Assembly (NCBI GenBank): GCA_965209105.1
Contig: CBDBQB010000033.1
Location: 124,001 to 188,000, forward strand
Reading direction: 5' to 3'
DNA: 64,000 bases
Source of the DNA: JAAELZ01 sp965209105
GTDB taxonomy: Bacteria; Pseudomonadota; Gammaproteobacteria; Arenicellales; Poriferihabitantaceae
Every line of letters begins with the position of its first letter. The stretch's first letter is position 1. Shown one piece after another: positions 25,661 to 34,865 of this stretch. The translations under genes were made by a program, and so were the position numbers. Under the pieces are notes generated by a model that saw only the letters and a program-made list of their open reading frames with translations, was not told the origin of the DNA and ran no database searches.

Positions 25661-27412
25661 TTATTCTAGCAATCGCGCCTTGGTCTCGATCAATGATTTG
25701 TTTTCTGCATCAATCTCATCACCTTCTTGCCACGCAGCCAAGGCTTTATCTTTATCGCCTTGCGTCCAGTACACCTCGCCAATATGAGCTGCTATTTCTG
25801 CATCTTGATCCAGCGCAAAGGCTTTATTGAGAAAATCCAAGGCCTGGCTTAAATCCCCCTGCTTAAATTTTAACCAACCCTTGCTATCTAAAATGTAGGG
25901 GTCTTCAGGTTTTAATTCGTGTGCCTTATTGATCAGTTCGGCCGCTTCGTCCAAACGATCTGAAAGCGTCAAAAGCGAATAGCCCAAGGTATTGTAATAA
26001 TGTGCGTTCTTCGGTTTGCGCTCGATGAGGATACGCATATCGGTCTCGTGCTCGACCAACGCTTTCTGTTCTACCTGCAATAATGCGCGATGGTAGCGTA
26101 AGGTAGTGTCATCAGGGTATCGTTGTAAGCCCTCATTGAGCGTCACGAGCGCTTCCGCCAATCGCTCCGCACGCCGTAATAATAGCTCTCGGTCTACCAA
26201 TACCTGTATACGCTCGGTTTGGTTTTCGCCCCCTATTGAATCTATATAAGCCAGCGCCTCATCCACCCCATCGGCTTGTTCGATCACCAGCACCATCTGC
26301 CGTTTGGCGTCAAATAGAGCATCCCTGGTTTTAACTCGACCCAACTCGGCTTTCGCCTCTGCATATTGCTTGAGTTGTGTCAGGACATTGGCGAGATACA
26401 ATCGCGTTGTATCGTCCGGTTCTAACGCTAGGCTGCGCTCTAAATATTGTTTAGCGCGCTCGAAATCTTCCAGCGTTTGATAAAGCAGTGCAAGCAAATT
26501 GATCGCTTCTGCATGGTCATTCTCACCGTCTAAAATCTCCAGTAACAGTGCCACCGCGCGCGCTTCGTTTTTATCGCGCGCGAGCAGACGCGCATATTGC
26601 AAACGAAATTCATTTGCCTTGGGGTTATCGTCTAAAAATTGTTGTGCGAATTGTACTTGAGCCGCCGGCTCATCCGCCAATGCCGTCAACTGATAGACCG
26701 CTGCTTTTTGATTGTCTGGCTCTAACCCCAACACTTTTGCCAACGCGAATCGCGTTCGATTATTCATTGCATTTTTTTGTGCCACCCCCGCTAACACCAT
26801 CCAAGCCTGAGTCTTCATAGGGTACTGCCGAGCCAATTTTTCGACCAGATTTACTGTGGCCTCGCCCTCGGAATGCTGAATAAAAATCTCGCCCAACTGT
26901 TCAAATCTAGCGCTGAGCAAGGACTCATCCTGCTCAAATAAATCGAACAATAAATTAAAGGCGGTGTCTTCCTGCTGATTGAGTAGGGCCGCTAAAGCCG
27001 TGATGAGATAGGCCTGTGGGTTATCTTTAGCACGTTCTATCCAGCGTTTGCCGATGTCCAAAGCCTGCGTATAGTTTTTACTATGCACCGACATGCGCAC
27101 TGCTCTGGCGAGCAAATCTGGATCTTCTGTGCTTGTCGCTGCGCGTGCCAAGGCATTACTTGCCACGCTGACCTCGCCCTGAGCAAACGCAATACTCGCC
27201 AGTAGCAGATCATAGACCAATTCCGCGCTTAGTCCCTCCGTCACGTTTTCCACCGGCAGAAACGCCGGTCGATCCAAGCCTGATCGAACGGTAGTTGAAG
27301 TCGGCTGATGCGCCGAATTAGGTTTGACTGTCTCGCTTATCGTCGTACAGCTCGACAAAGCCATCACGCTAATGCCAAACACAGCAAGTTTAAGTTCTTG
27401 AGAAACAATCAT
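25661..27412 (-). CDS. tetratricopeptide-repeat lipoprotein
   Basis: A 583-residue protein. The N-terminus ends in a lipobox (MALSSC, Cys at about 22), so it is likely a lipoprotein facing the periplasm. The rest is a long array of TPR units, e.g. AEAINLLALLYQTLEDFERA, and near the C-terminus YYNTLGYSLLTLSDRLDEAA followed by ILDSKGWLKFKQGDLSQAL. Homologous TPR lipoproteins occur next to hemA/lolB in pseudomonads; here the neighbours differ. It probably scaffolds envelope proteins, but no partner is indicated. Confidence 0.85.
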   Translation of the reverse strand: MIVSQELKLAVFGISVMALSSCTTISETVKPNSAHQPTSTTVRSGLDRPAFLPVENVTEGLSAELVYDLLLASIAFAQGEVSVASNALARAATSTEDPDLLARAVRMSVHSKNYTQALDIGKRWIERAKDNPQAYLITALAALLNQQEDTAFNLLFDLFEQDESLLSARFEQLGEIFIQHSEGEATVNLVEKLARQYPMKTQAWMVLAGVAQKNAMNNRTRFALAKVLGLEPDNQKAAVYQLTALADEPAAQVQFAQQFLDDNPKANEFRLQYARLLARDKNEARAVALLLEILDGENDHAEAINLLALLYQTLEDFERAKQYLERSLALEPDDTTRLYLANVLTQLKQYAEAKAELGRVKTRDALFDAKRQMVLVIEQADGVDEALAYIDSIGGENQTERIQVLVDRELLLRRAERLAEALVTLNEGLQRYPDDTTLRYHRALLQVEQKALVEHETDMRILIERKPKNAHYYNTLGYSLLTLSDRLDEAAELINKAHELKPEDPYILDSKGWLKFKQGDLSQALDFLNKAFALDQDAEIAAHIGEVYWTQGDKDKALAAWQEGDEIDAENKSLIETKARLLE

Positions 27413-27514
27413 GTGGGGATTTTGACCCTATTTAGCCTAATTGGTTGCAATCAAGATTGTAGCGCAAACCTTCGCCATGTACCTAATTCTCGCTGAGGCC
27501 GATAAGAAGTTACC

Positions 27515-28600
27515 CTAGGCAGGGTCTTGGTTCTCTGGGTATACAGCACGATGTGCTTCATCAGGAAATACCACGAGGTGCTCTAGCTCTAGTTCAATTC
27601 CGAGTTGTTCACCGATTTCGTGATCATGGTGAGAGTGAACCATGGACAAGATTTGCGTCCCACTGGGCAACTCTAGTGTATACAAATAGTCAGAGCCTCT
27701 GAAATTCTTCGCCACGATACGCGCCGTCATCTCACTGTCATCATTATGAATAATGTCGTCTGGGCGCACCAATACCGTCACTGGGCAACCCACCGTACAA
27801 CCCCTAGGTACCTTGCCATGTAATACCGCCAGCTCGGTTTCAACGCTGTGATCATCTCTGACCTTGCCTTTTAAAAACACTCCTTGTCCCACAAAATCAG
27901 CGACGAAACGCGAGCTGGGCTCATGGTACAAAGCGTAAGCGCTGTCCCACTGTGCAATCCTCCCTGCATGCATCACACCGACTTGATCACTAAAGGTAAA
28001 CGCGTCTTGTTGATCATGGGTTACCAACAAACAAGTCGTGCCAGAAGCTTTCAATAGCTCGCGAACTTCTACACCCAAGGTTTCGCGTAACTCGACATCA
28101 AGATTTGAAAAAGGCTCGTCCATCAACAGTAGTCTTGGTCGGGGCGCTAGGGCGCGCGCAAGCGCGATTCGTTGTTGTTGCCCACCCGATAACTCGTGCG
28201 GAAAGCGATGCTCCTTTCCATTTAATCGTACGCGTTCGAGCATACTATGCACCAAGGCTTTACGCGCTTTATTCGGGATGTTTTGTAGGCCAGAAGCGAT
28301 GTTATCAAACACGTTTAGATGCGGAAACAATGCGTGATCTTGAAACACCATTCCCAATTGCCGGTGTTCGGGTTTAACCATCACCCCCGGCGCGGAGAGC
28401 TGCTCACCATCGAGCAATATTTCGCCATCAAGCAGCGGTTGAAATCCGGCAATCGCTCTTAAAATGGTCGTCTTACCACATCCGCTGGGGCCGAGCAAAC
28501 ACGCTAAAGTGCCTTCTTGCAGATCAAACGAGACATCTTCAACAACGGATGCTTGATCATATTGACATCGAATTTTTCTAACTTCGAGTAACTGTCCCAT
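27515..28600 (-). CDS. fbpC: ferric iron ABC transporter, ATP-binding protein
   Basis: A 361-residue ABC ATPase with Walker A GPSGCGKTT, signature LSGGQQQRIALARAL, Walker B LLLMDEPFSNLD and the switch His in LLVTHDQQDAF. The C-terminal part (about 240-355) resembles the TOBE-like regulatory domain of FbpC/AfuC, which sense ferric ion in some homologues. It energises the permease encoded just upstream (24-bp gap). The gene order substrate-binding protein, permease, ATPase is that of FbpABC/SfuABC. Confidence 0.9.
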   Translation of the reverse strand: MGQLLEVRKIRCQYDQASVVEDVSFDLQEGTLACLLGPSGCGKTTILRAIAGFQPLLDGEILLDGEQLSAPGVMVKPEHRQLGMVFQDHALFPHLNVFDNIASGLQNIPNKARKALVHSMLERVRLNGKEHRFPHELSGGQQQRIALARALAPRPRLLLMDEPFSNLDVELRETLGVEVRELLKASGTTCLLVTHDQQDAFTFSDQVGVMHAGRIAQWDSAYALYHEPSSRFVADFVGQGVFLKGKVRDDHSVETELAVLHGKVPRGCTVGCPVTVLVRPDDIIHNDDSEMTARIVAKNFRGSDYLYTLELPSGTQILSMVHSHHDHEIGEQLGIELELEHLVVFPDEAHRAVYPENQDPA

Positions 28601-28624
28601 CTATAAATCCTAAGAAATTGCTCG

Positions 28625-30313
28625 CTATACCGGTGTTTGGTCGGCGCGAGAGATAGTTCGACTTAAAACGATGACCGGCAACAAGCCGACCAGTACAATA
28701 AATAGACTCCCCAGCGCACTTTCACCGATCATTTCATCCGATGCAAATTGATAAACATAAGTGGCTAAGGTTTCAAAATTGAATGGTCGCAAGATTAAGG
28801 TCGCGGGCAACTCTTTCATGCTGTCGACAAAAACCACCATCCCAGCAGTCAGTAGGCCGCCTTTGATTAAAGGCAAATGAAATTTCGTCAACACTTGCCC
28901 AGGCGGATAGCCCAATGTTCTGGCCGCCATGTCCATTGAGTCGGAAACCTTGGACATACTCGATTCAATTGAGCCGATCGATACGGCTAGAAAGCGCACA
29001 ACATAGGCGAATATTACCGCAAATATTGTACCGCTTAGAATCAAGCCCGTTGAAAAACCAAACCACTCACGGGCCATGGCGTCAACCCAATTATCAAGGG
29101 CTGCGAAGGGGATGATCACGCCCACGGCTAACACCGCCCCGGGCACCGCATAGCCCAATGAGGCCAGGCGAGAGGCGATCAATATTTTCTTACTCTTTTG
29201 ATGTAAGCGACGCGTATAGGCGATTAGCAAGCCAACTAAAACCGCAAGCAGCGCGGCAATGGTTGAAAGCATCACGCTATTGAAGGCGTATCGGCGAAAT
29301 TCTACCGTCCATGATCGATCAAAATAATCAATCGCCAGCTGGCCGAGCAAAATCAGTGGCAACAAAAAACCCAAAGTGATAGGCAATGCACAGATGAGGC
29401 TTAACCACCACGCCTTTCTGCCTGACAATTGTATACGTTGCTTATGCTGAAAACGCTGCGCGGATTGAAAATAGCGTTGCCGCCTTCGGCCGAAATATTC
29501 CAAGGAAACGAGCAATATTACGAAGGTGAGCATGGTGCACGATATTTGCGCAGCGCCGCCCAAATTACCCATGCCCAGCCACACATCATACAAGCCCGCG
29601 GTTAAGGTACGAATCGCGAAAAAATCGATTGTGCCGAAATCATTCAAGGTTTCCATCAGCGCAAGCGACACCCCTACCGCTATTGCCGGTCTTGCCATCG
29701 GTAATGCGATTGTGTAAAACGCCTTAAAAGGCCGATGACCGAGCATACGGCTGGCTTCAAACAGACTCTGCGACTGCTCCAAAAAGGCTGCGCGCGCAAG
29801 CAAGTAAACATAAGGGTAGAGCACCAGCCCCATCAGAAAAATCCCGCCCCCCATGCTGCGAATGTTTGGAAACCAGTAATCCCGCGCAAGCTCCCAGCCA
29901 AATACGCCGCGCAAGGCCCCTTGCACGGGGCCCGCAAACTCCAGTAAATCGGTATAAATATAGGCAATCACATAGGCTGGAAATGCCAGGGGTAACAACA
30001 GCATCCATTCAAATTGTCGACGCAAGGGAAATTCATAATGGGTCACGACCCACGCCGTACTAACCCCTGTAATCAATACGCTCACACCAACGCCGGCCAT
30101 TAAAATTAGCGTGTTAGTAATGTAGCCGGGCAAGGAGGTACTAAGCAGGTGCGGCCAAATATTTTCTTCAGGATAAAATGCGAGGTAGGCGATGGCCAGC
30201 ACGGGCATCAGTGCCAAGGCAGCACATACCACCGAGCCGATTTGCCATAGATCAGCTCGCTGGGTTTTCACTGTGATCGGTGAGCGGCTGGCCGCGGCCG
30301 AATCAGTGGCCAT
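28625..30313 (-). CDS. fbpB: ferric iron ABC transporter, permease
   Basis: A 562-residue permease with about twelve membrane helices in two homologous halves, each with an EAA-type loop contacting the ATPase (e.g. EASRMLGHRPFKAFYTIALP and DMAARTLGYPPGQVLTKFHLP without linkers). This fused two-half arrangement is typical of FbpB/SfuB. It moves ferric iron delivered by the periplasmic protein into the cytoplasm. Its start lies 2 bp after the stop of the substrate-binding gene. Confidence 0.9.
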   Translation of the reverse strand: MATDSAAASRSPITVKTQRADLWQIGSVVCAALALMPVLAIAYLAFYPEENIWPHLLSTSLPGYITNTLILMAGVGVSVLITGVSTAWVVTHYEFPLRRQFEWMLLLPLAFPAYVIAYIYTDLLEFAGPVQGALRGVFGWELARDYWFPNIRSMGGGIFLMGLVLYPYVYLLARAAFLEQSQSLFEASRMLGHRPFKAFYTIALPMARPAIAVGVSLALMETLNDFGTIDFFAIRTLTAGLYDVWLGMGNLGGAAQISCTMLTFVILLVSLEYFGRRRQRYFQSAQRFQHKQRIQLSGRKAWWLSLICALPITLGFLLPLILLGQLAIDYFDRSWTVEFRRYAFNSVMLSTIAALLAVLVGLLIAYTRRLHQKSKKILIASRLASLGYAVPGAVLAVGVIIPFAALDNWVDAMAREWFGFSTGLILSGTIFAVIFAYVVRFLAVSIGSIESSMSKVSDSMDMAARTLGYPPGQVLTKFHLPLIKGGLLTAGMVVFVDSMKELPATLILRPFNFETLATYVYQFASDEMIGESALGSLFIVLVGLLPVIVLSRTISRADQTPV

Positions 30314-30315
30314 CC

Positions 30316-31320
30316 CTAATCATCAAAACCGACTCGGTCCATCATCTTTATCGCAGATGCACGATGCATCGCTATTTCCGACAAGCCCACTTCGTCGCGT
30401 TTAAAATCGCCCCACATTTTTAATTGCTCAGACCACTCTACGCCCAGTTGAACGGGGTATTCTCCGTTGACCTGTGAATACAATTGTTGCGCCTTAGCGC
30501 TCGCCAAATACTCCATCAACTTAAGCGTATTGTCGCGATTTTTCGCATATTTTGTCATCGCCATGCCGCTGATATTCATATGCGTTCCTCGGTCAGACTG
30601 ATTGGGGAAAATAACGTCCACCGATTCGGCCCAAGGACGTTGTTCTGGATCATTTAACATCGTATACATATAGTAATGGTTAATCACGGCCACATCACAC
30701 TCGCCTTCCTTGATCGCCTTGACTTGCGATCGGTCATTGCCTTGGGGTTTGCGCGCAAGGTTAGTTTTAAGCCCAGCGAGCCACTCTTCGGCAGCAATTT
30801 CGCCGTGATGACGAATCATCGCTGAGGCCAACGCAATCATGTAGGCATGCTTTCCCGACCGCGTACACACTCGGCCCTGCATTGGTGGTGCGGCCAGTTC
30901 TTCGTAGCGAGTGATTTGGCCTGATGCGCGTGTTTTGGATGCCACTATAACGCGCGCGCGTTGAGTCAAACCAAACCAATGGTTTTCACCGTCTCGCTGA
31001 TGCGCTGGAATATTGGTATTGAGAATGGGGGATACAATCGCTTGCGTTAATTTCGCTTGTTTCAAGTCGGTCAGCCGACCAATATCCACCGTAAAAATCA
31101 GATCAGCCGGCGTATTGATGCCCTCGCTTTTAAGGCGTTCGAGCATGCCTTTTTTGGCGTACACGACATTGACTTTAATACCCGTGTCTTGGGTAAAAAG
31201 ATCAAGCATCGGCGCGATAAGGTTGGGCTTGCGATATGAGTACACATTGACTTCTTCCACCGCTAAGGCAATTTGAGTAAGCGCAGCGAGCAACAAGCCC
31301 GCTGTTATTTTTGAATACAT
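30316..31320 (-). CDS. fbpA: ferric iron ABC transporter, substrate-binding protein
   Basis: A 334-residue periplasmic binding protein with a signal peptide (cleavage near IALA). EVNVYSYRKPNL at the mature N-terminus and the tyrosine pair in NHYYMYTML are the FbpA/FutA ferric-ion ligands. It is the first gene of the iron importer. Two Fur-like boxes lie in its promoter region. A 16-bp palindrome (31320-31335) occupies the place of the ribosome binding site and includes the first base of the ATG. Confidence 0.92.
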   Translation of the reverse strand: MYSKITAGLLLAALTQIALAVEEVNVYSYRKPNLIAPMLDLFTQDTGIKVNVVYAKKGMLERLKSEGINTPADLIFTVDIGRLTDLKQAKLTQAIVSPILNTNIPAHQRDGENHWFGLTQRARVIVASKTRASGQITRYEELAAPPMQGRVCTRSGKHAYMIALASAMIRHHGEIAAEEWLAGLKTNLARKPQGNDRSQVKAIKEGECDVAVINHYYMYTMLNDPEQRPWAESVDVIFPNQSDRGTHMNISGMAMTKYAKNRDNTLKLMEYLASAKAQQLYSQVNGEYPVQLGVEWSEQLKMWGDFKRDEVGLSEIAMHRASAIKMMDRVGFDD

Positions 31321-31356
31321 AAGCAGTACTGCTTAAAAAAGTCTAGGGAGCGCAAG

Positions 31357-31384
31357 ATTATGCCAAATGCGAATGATTCTTAAT
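31357..31384 (-). promoter_or_regulatory. fbpABC promoter with overlapping Fur-like box
   Basis: On the minus strand an extended -10 reads TGG-CATAAT (31365-31357). Directly upstream, 31366-31384 holds an imperfect inverted repeat centred on GAATGATTC (6 of 9 arm positions pair), like half-conserved Fur boxes. It covers the -35 region, so Fur binding there should block initiation under iron-replete conditions. Confidence 0.55.
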
Positions 31385-31401
31385 ACCCCGCACGAGATAT
31401 T

Positions 31402-31420
31402 AATGAGAATTATTCTCATT
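31402..31420. promoter_or_regulatory. perfect Fur box in the divergent fbpA / 31521 region
   Basis: A perfect 9-1-9 palindrome, AATGAGAAT-T-ATTCTCATT, close to the Fur consensus. It lies upstream of fbpA and also just before a rightward -10-like TATTAT (31425-31430), so it may control both directions. Iron control of the importer is strongly expected; control of the rightward gene is inferred. Confidence 0.85.
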
Positions 31421-31520
31421 TAGGTATTATTCCTCCATCGAGTCCGTGTTTGGCAAGCTAAAACTCCACTTTAGTTTAATAATGCATGAAGAATTACGCA
31501 TCTACACCTATACTATCCAC

Positions 31521-32195
31521 ATGAATATTTTTCGATTGAACCCGCGCCTCAGGAACAGCAAATTTTGGCTATGCGTACTATTGTATGGGCTCTACTCCCC
31601 AGCAATCGCGTCGAACGATGCTAAACACCTATCTATCAATCATATTCCTGTGTGCATGAATTTTGGGTGTAAAGAAAAACAACATGTTGCGCTGACTCGA
31701 GCAGAATGGGATAGCGCTGCAAATTGGTTAAAACAGGACGCTGACTCGCCCGCGGCAGAACGACAGCAAATCAAACAAGCCATTGGCTGGATGGAAGTCT
31801 TGATAGGGCGGCATACGCCCACGCATAAAGATGTCGGTGGAGATTTGGGCAATGATAGTGCCGATTTTCCCGGACAACTCGATTGTATTGACGAAGCCAA
31901 TAACACCACGACGTATTTGAGTTTATTCCAGCAGCATGGGCTACTCAAACATCATAAGGTAATCGATCAAGCCTACCGACGCGCAATTTTTGATCAGCAT
32001 TGGGCGGGTCAGATTGAAACATTGAAAGACGGTCAGCGCTGGGTGGTCGACTCTTGGTTTCAGAACAACGGCTTTTTACCCTATCTGCAAAAAAGCGAAG
32101 CCTGGGAAGATATCCCTTTTTTCACTTCTTATTTAGACAGCTCGCAGCTCAACGCTGCTGAGAATAATTCTCTGCTCAGTAATTTATTCAATTGA
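31521..32195 (+). CDS. exported protein of unknown function, divergent from the iron importer
   Basis: A 224-residue protein, starting at the ATG at 31521, that I do not recognise. A positively charged N-terminus and hydrophobic stretch (FWLCVLLYGLYSPAIAS) form a signal peptide. The mature part contains the cysteine pair VCMNFGC, DVGGDLGNDSADFPGQLDC, and ALTRAEWDSAANW, suggesting a compact periplasmic domain with a possible disulfide. TATACT (31509-31514) lies 6 nt before the ATG. A perfect Fur box about 100 bp upstream raises the possibility of an iron-related role. Fourteen residues before its stop are Asn/Leu-rich. Confidence 0.7.
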   Translation: MNIFRLNPRLRNSKFWLCVLLYGLYSPAIASNDAKHLSINHIPVCMNFGCKEKQHVALTRAEWDSAANWLKQDADSPAAERQQIKQAIGWMEVLIGRHTPTHKDVGGDLGNDSADFPGQLDCIDEANNTTTYLSLFQQHGLLKHHKVIDQAYRRAIFDQHWAGQIETLKDGQRWVVDSWFQNNGFLPYLQKSEAWEDIPFFTSYLDSSQLNAAENNSLLSNLFN

Positions 32196-32264
32196 GCCCA
32201 TTCGGGCAAGCCTTTCCTGATGAAGTATTTCAATATTCACCCTTAGTTTTATCGTCCATCAAAT

Positions 32265-33374
32265 ATGTGGAAAAAAAATAATGGTCGCCGTGTAATTGTC
32301 GGCATGTCCGGCGGGGTCGATTCGGCCATTGCAGCGACGGAATTGCTGGAAGCGGACTATGAAGTTGTCGGACTGTTTATGAAAAACTGGGAAGAGGATG
32401 ACGACGCTGAATATTGCGCCGCCGAAGCTGACCTTGCCGACGCGCGCGCGGTGTGTAACTTACTCAACATACCCCTGGAAACTGCCAATTTTTCTCATGA
32501 TTACTGGGAAAATGTCTTTGTTCATTTTCTTAAAGAATATCGGGTCGGTCGCACACCCAACCCCGACGTGCTCTGTAACCGCGAAATCAAATTTAAAATA
32601 TTCATGGAGTGGGCTATGTCCTTGGGAGCCGATTACATCGCAACGGGGCATTACGCGCAAAAAGGCATTAGCGAACATCGACTGTGCCTAGTGAACAGCG
32701 TAGATAAGGAAAAAGACCAGACTTATTTCCTCTATACACTCGGACAGCAAGAATTGATGAAAACCTTGTTTCCGATTGGCCATCTGCAAAAAGAGCAAGT
32801 CAGAACGCTCGCCGTTGATATCGGCCTACCGGTGCATGACAAAAAAGACTCAACCGGGATTTGCTTTATTGGAGAACGTCGATTTAGAGATTTTTTGAAT
32901 CAATTTCTACCAGCGAAAACTGGAGAGATTCGTACCCTAGAAGGCGAAAAAATTGGCAGCCACACAGGCGCGATGTTTTATACCATCGGCCAAAGAAATG
33001 GCTTAGGTATCGGCGGATTAGACAAAGAAGACGATACTGGAGAACCTTGGTTTGTCGCGAGTAAAGATATTGAGAAAAACTTTCTGTTTGTTGTCCAAGG
33101 GCATAACCACCCGGCGCTACTAAAGAAAATAGTTATTGTCGAGGATCCAACCTGGGTCAGCGCCTGCCCACCTATCCTGCCGCTTTATTGCACGGCCAAA
33201 ACTCGCTATCGACAGGCCGATCAAACTTGCGTTATCTCCGCCTACAGCAATCAATTGGTTCGGGTTGAGTTTTTTCAACCACAACGTGCGATCGCACCCG
33301 GACAATCCTTGGTATTCTATAAGGACAACAATTGCTTGGGTGGCGGTGTCATTCAGCAGGGCCTAAATGCCTAG
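32265..33374 (+). CDS. mnmA: tRNA-specific 2-thiouridylase
   Basis: A 369-residue MnmA. The PP-loop SGGVDS is at about 15-20, the catalytic cysteines lie in NPDVLCNREIKF and DSTGICFIGERRF, and VGRTPNPDV and HYAQ are conserved. It thiolates position 2 of the wobble uridine in Lys, Glu and Gln tRNAs. Its stop overlaps the 3' end of convergent dacB by 4 bp, so read-through transcripts would be antisense to each other. Confidence 0.96.
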   Translation: MWKKNNGRRVIVGMSGGVDSAIAATELLEADYEVVGLFMKNWEEDDDAEYCAAEADLADARAVCNLLNIPLETANFSHDYWENVFVHFLKEYRVGRTPNPDVLCNREIKFKIFMEWAMSLGADYIATGHYAQKGISEHRLCLVNSVDKEKDQTYFLYTLGQQELMKTLFPIGHLQKEQVRTLAVDIGLPVHDKKDSTGICFIGERRFRDFLNQFLPAKTGEIRTLEGEKIGSHTGAMFYTIGQRNGLGIGGLDKEDDTGEPWFVASKDIEKNFLFVVQGHNHPALLKKIVIVEDPTWVSACPPILPLYCTAKTRYRQADQTCVISAYSNQLVRVEFFQPQRAIAPGQSLVFYKDNNCLGGGVIQQGLNA

Positions 33375-34846
33375 TCTTGCTTAAGCAGCCAGTCGATAAA
33401 GGCGTCCTGAATAACATTGCCATTGCTAAAGTTTACCCTAGGGTGGTCTATAAAAAAGACCAGCGCATAATCCACGCCTTGGCTTGATCGAATATAGCCT
33501 GCCAAGGAGCGCACGCCCTTCAAATAACCTGTTTTAAGTCTAGCTCGGCCGCCTAATTGCAAATCAGGCTGGCGCTTTTTCATGGTGCCATCGATCCCAC
33601 CCAAAGAAAAGGAAGCAAAAAACTCTGGCTGATATTCACTGTTTGAAGCCTCGCGCAATAAATTTCCCAAATTTTGCGCCGAGATTAAGCTGTTGCGCGA
33701 AAGCCCTGCGCCATTTTTAATCACCAGCTCTGGAAAATAAAAGTCTTTTTGAATGAGCCAAGCCCGTATCGCATCAATACCATCATAGACCGTGGCACCC
33801 GCCCCCGCTGCTTGGTATCCAAGGCTCAATAGGAGCTGTCTTGCCAATAGGTTATTAGAATATTTGTTCGCGCCTGTGATCACCTCGGCTAAGGTTTTAC
33901 CGCTGCCAACATAAAAGGCCTCGGCTGTTTCTTTCACCTCCGCGTGCGCATAGCCCCCTTCGAACGATCCTCCTAGACTATGCCACAAATGACTAAATAA
34001 TCCGTATAGATAAGCGTCTGCATCTAAAACTGACCGTTCTAAATCGTATGCCCCACACGCCCCGCGATAGCGCCCTTTAAAACTCACCCTAGCGCTACCC
34101 TTTGTTTGCGTCGTGCTCATTGACCATCCGTCTTTCGCGCCACGACACTTTCCTGCCTCGCGCACCAAGCGATTGTCGATTTGAATATTTGGCAGTGGCG
34201 GATCTAACGATACCTTTACCGCCGTATCGCTGGGATTCAAACGAAAGCGACTCGCGTTAAAGTTCACGATCGTGGCGGCCGGGCCAACATTGTATAAACG
34301 CGTGGGTTGTTTGTCGAAAGCCGCAGCGTCAAAATGTGGCAGATCATACCGACTACGGTCTATCAGCAAACTCCCCTTAATCGTTTTAAGCCCTAATTCT
34401 CGTAAGGCCACGAGGTGTAACCAGAATTGCTCTTTAACTAGATACGGATCACCGCCACCCTTAATAACTAAATCGCCGTCCAACACACCGTCCTTTAAAT
34501 CTCCATTGATAAAGTACTGTGTGTCCCATGTGTGCGCCGGACCCAGCATTTCGAGCGCCGCAAAAGTGGTGAGCAATTTCATGACAGAAGCGGGATTGCG
34601 CGGAACGGTTGCTTGATGTGCAAGCAAAGGCTCAGAAGCACTTATTTCCATCACCCAAGCGCTCACTGAAGAAACTGGAATGTTAAAACGGCTTAATGCG
34701 TCCGCCACCGGAACCGGCATTTTGGCGTAAGCCACGCTCCAAAACATCACTATGATGCCGAGACAAAATCCAATCAGCCCACGCGATATCCCGCGCGCTT
34801 CGGCTGATCTTATTGGGGTGAGGGTGCTATAATTTCGGCTATCCAT
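33371..34846 (-). CDS. dacB: D-alanyl-D-alanine carboxypeptidase/endopeptidase (PBP4 type)
   Basis: A 491-residue class C penicillin-binding protein. The three active-site motifs are present: SVMK (Ser87-Lys90), SNN in NKYSNNLLA, and KTG in LKTGYLKG. An N-terminal membrane or signal segment (about 23-41) targets it to the periplasm, where it trims or cleaves cross-linked peptidoglycan peptides. I chose the ATG at 34846, which has GAGG 5 nt upstream, over in-frame starts at 34867 and 34894 that overlap the divergent DUF1820 gene. Confidence 0.93.
   Translation of the reverse strand: MDSRNYSTLTPIRSAEARGISRGLIGFCLGIIVMFWSVAYAKMPVPVADALSRFNIPVSSVSAWVMEISASEPLLAHQATVPRNPASVMKLLTTFAALEMLGPAHTWDTQYFINGDLKDGVLDGDLVIKGGGDPYLVKEQFWLHLVALRELGLKTIKGSLLIDRSRYDLPHFDAAAFDKQPTRLYNVGPAATIVNFNASRFRLNPSDTAVKVSLDPPLPNIQIDNRLVREAGKCRGAKDGWSMSTTQTKGSARVSFKGRYRGACGAYDLERSVLDADAYLYGLFSHLWHSLGGSFEGGYAHAEVKETAEAFYVGSGKTLAEVITGANKYSNNLLARQLLLSLGYQAAGAGATVYDGIDAIRAWLIQKDFYFPELVIKNGAGLSRNSLISAQNLGNLLREASNSEYQPEFFASFSLGGIDGTMKKRQPDLQLGGRARLKTGYLKGVRSLAGYIRSSQGVDYALVFFIDHPRVNFSNGNVIQDAFIDWLLKQD
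34825..34833 (+). promoter_or_regulatory. extended -10 promoter for the DUF1820 gene
   Basis: TGC-TATAAT (TATAAT at 34828-34833) is a perfect extended -10. Transcription would start near 34840 and give a leader of about 26 nt before the ATG at 34866. The element lies inside the first codons of divergent dacB. Confidence 0.65.
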
Positions 34847-34865
34847 TTGAGCCTCATTGTAATCC

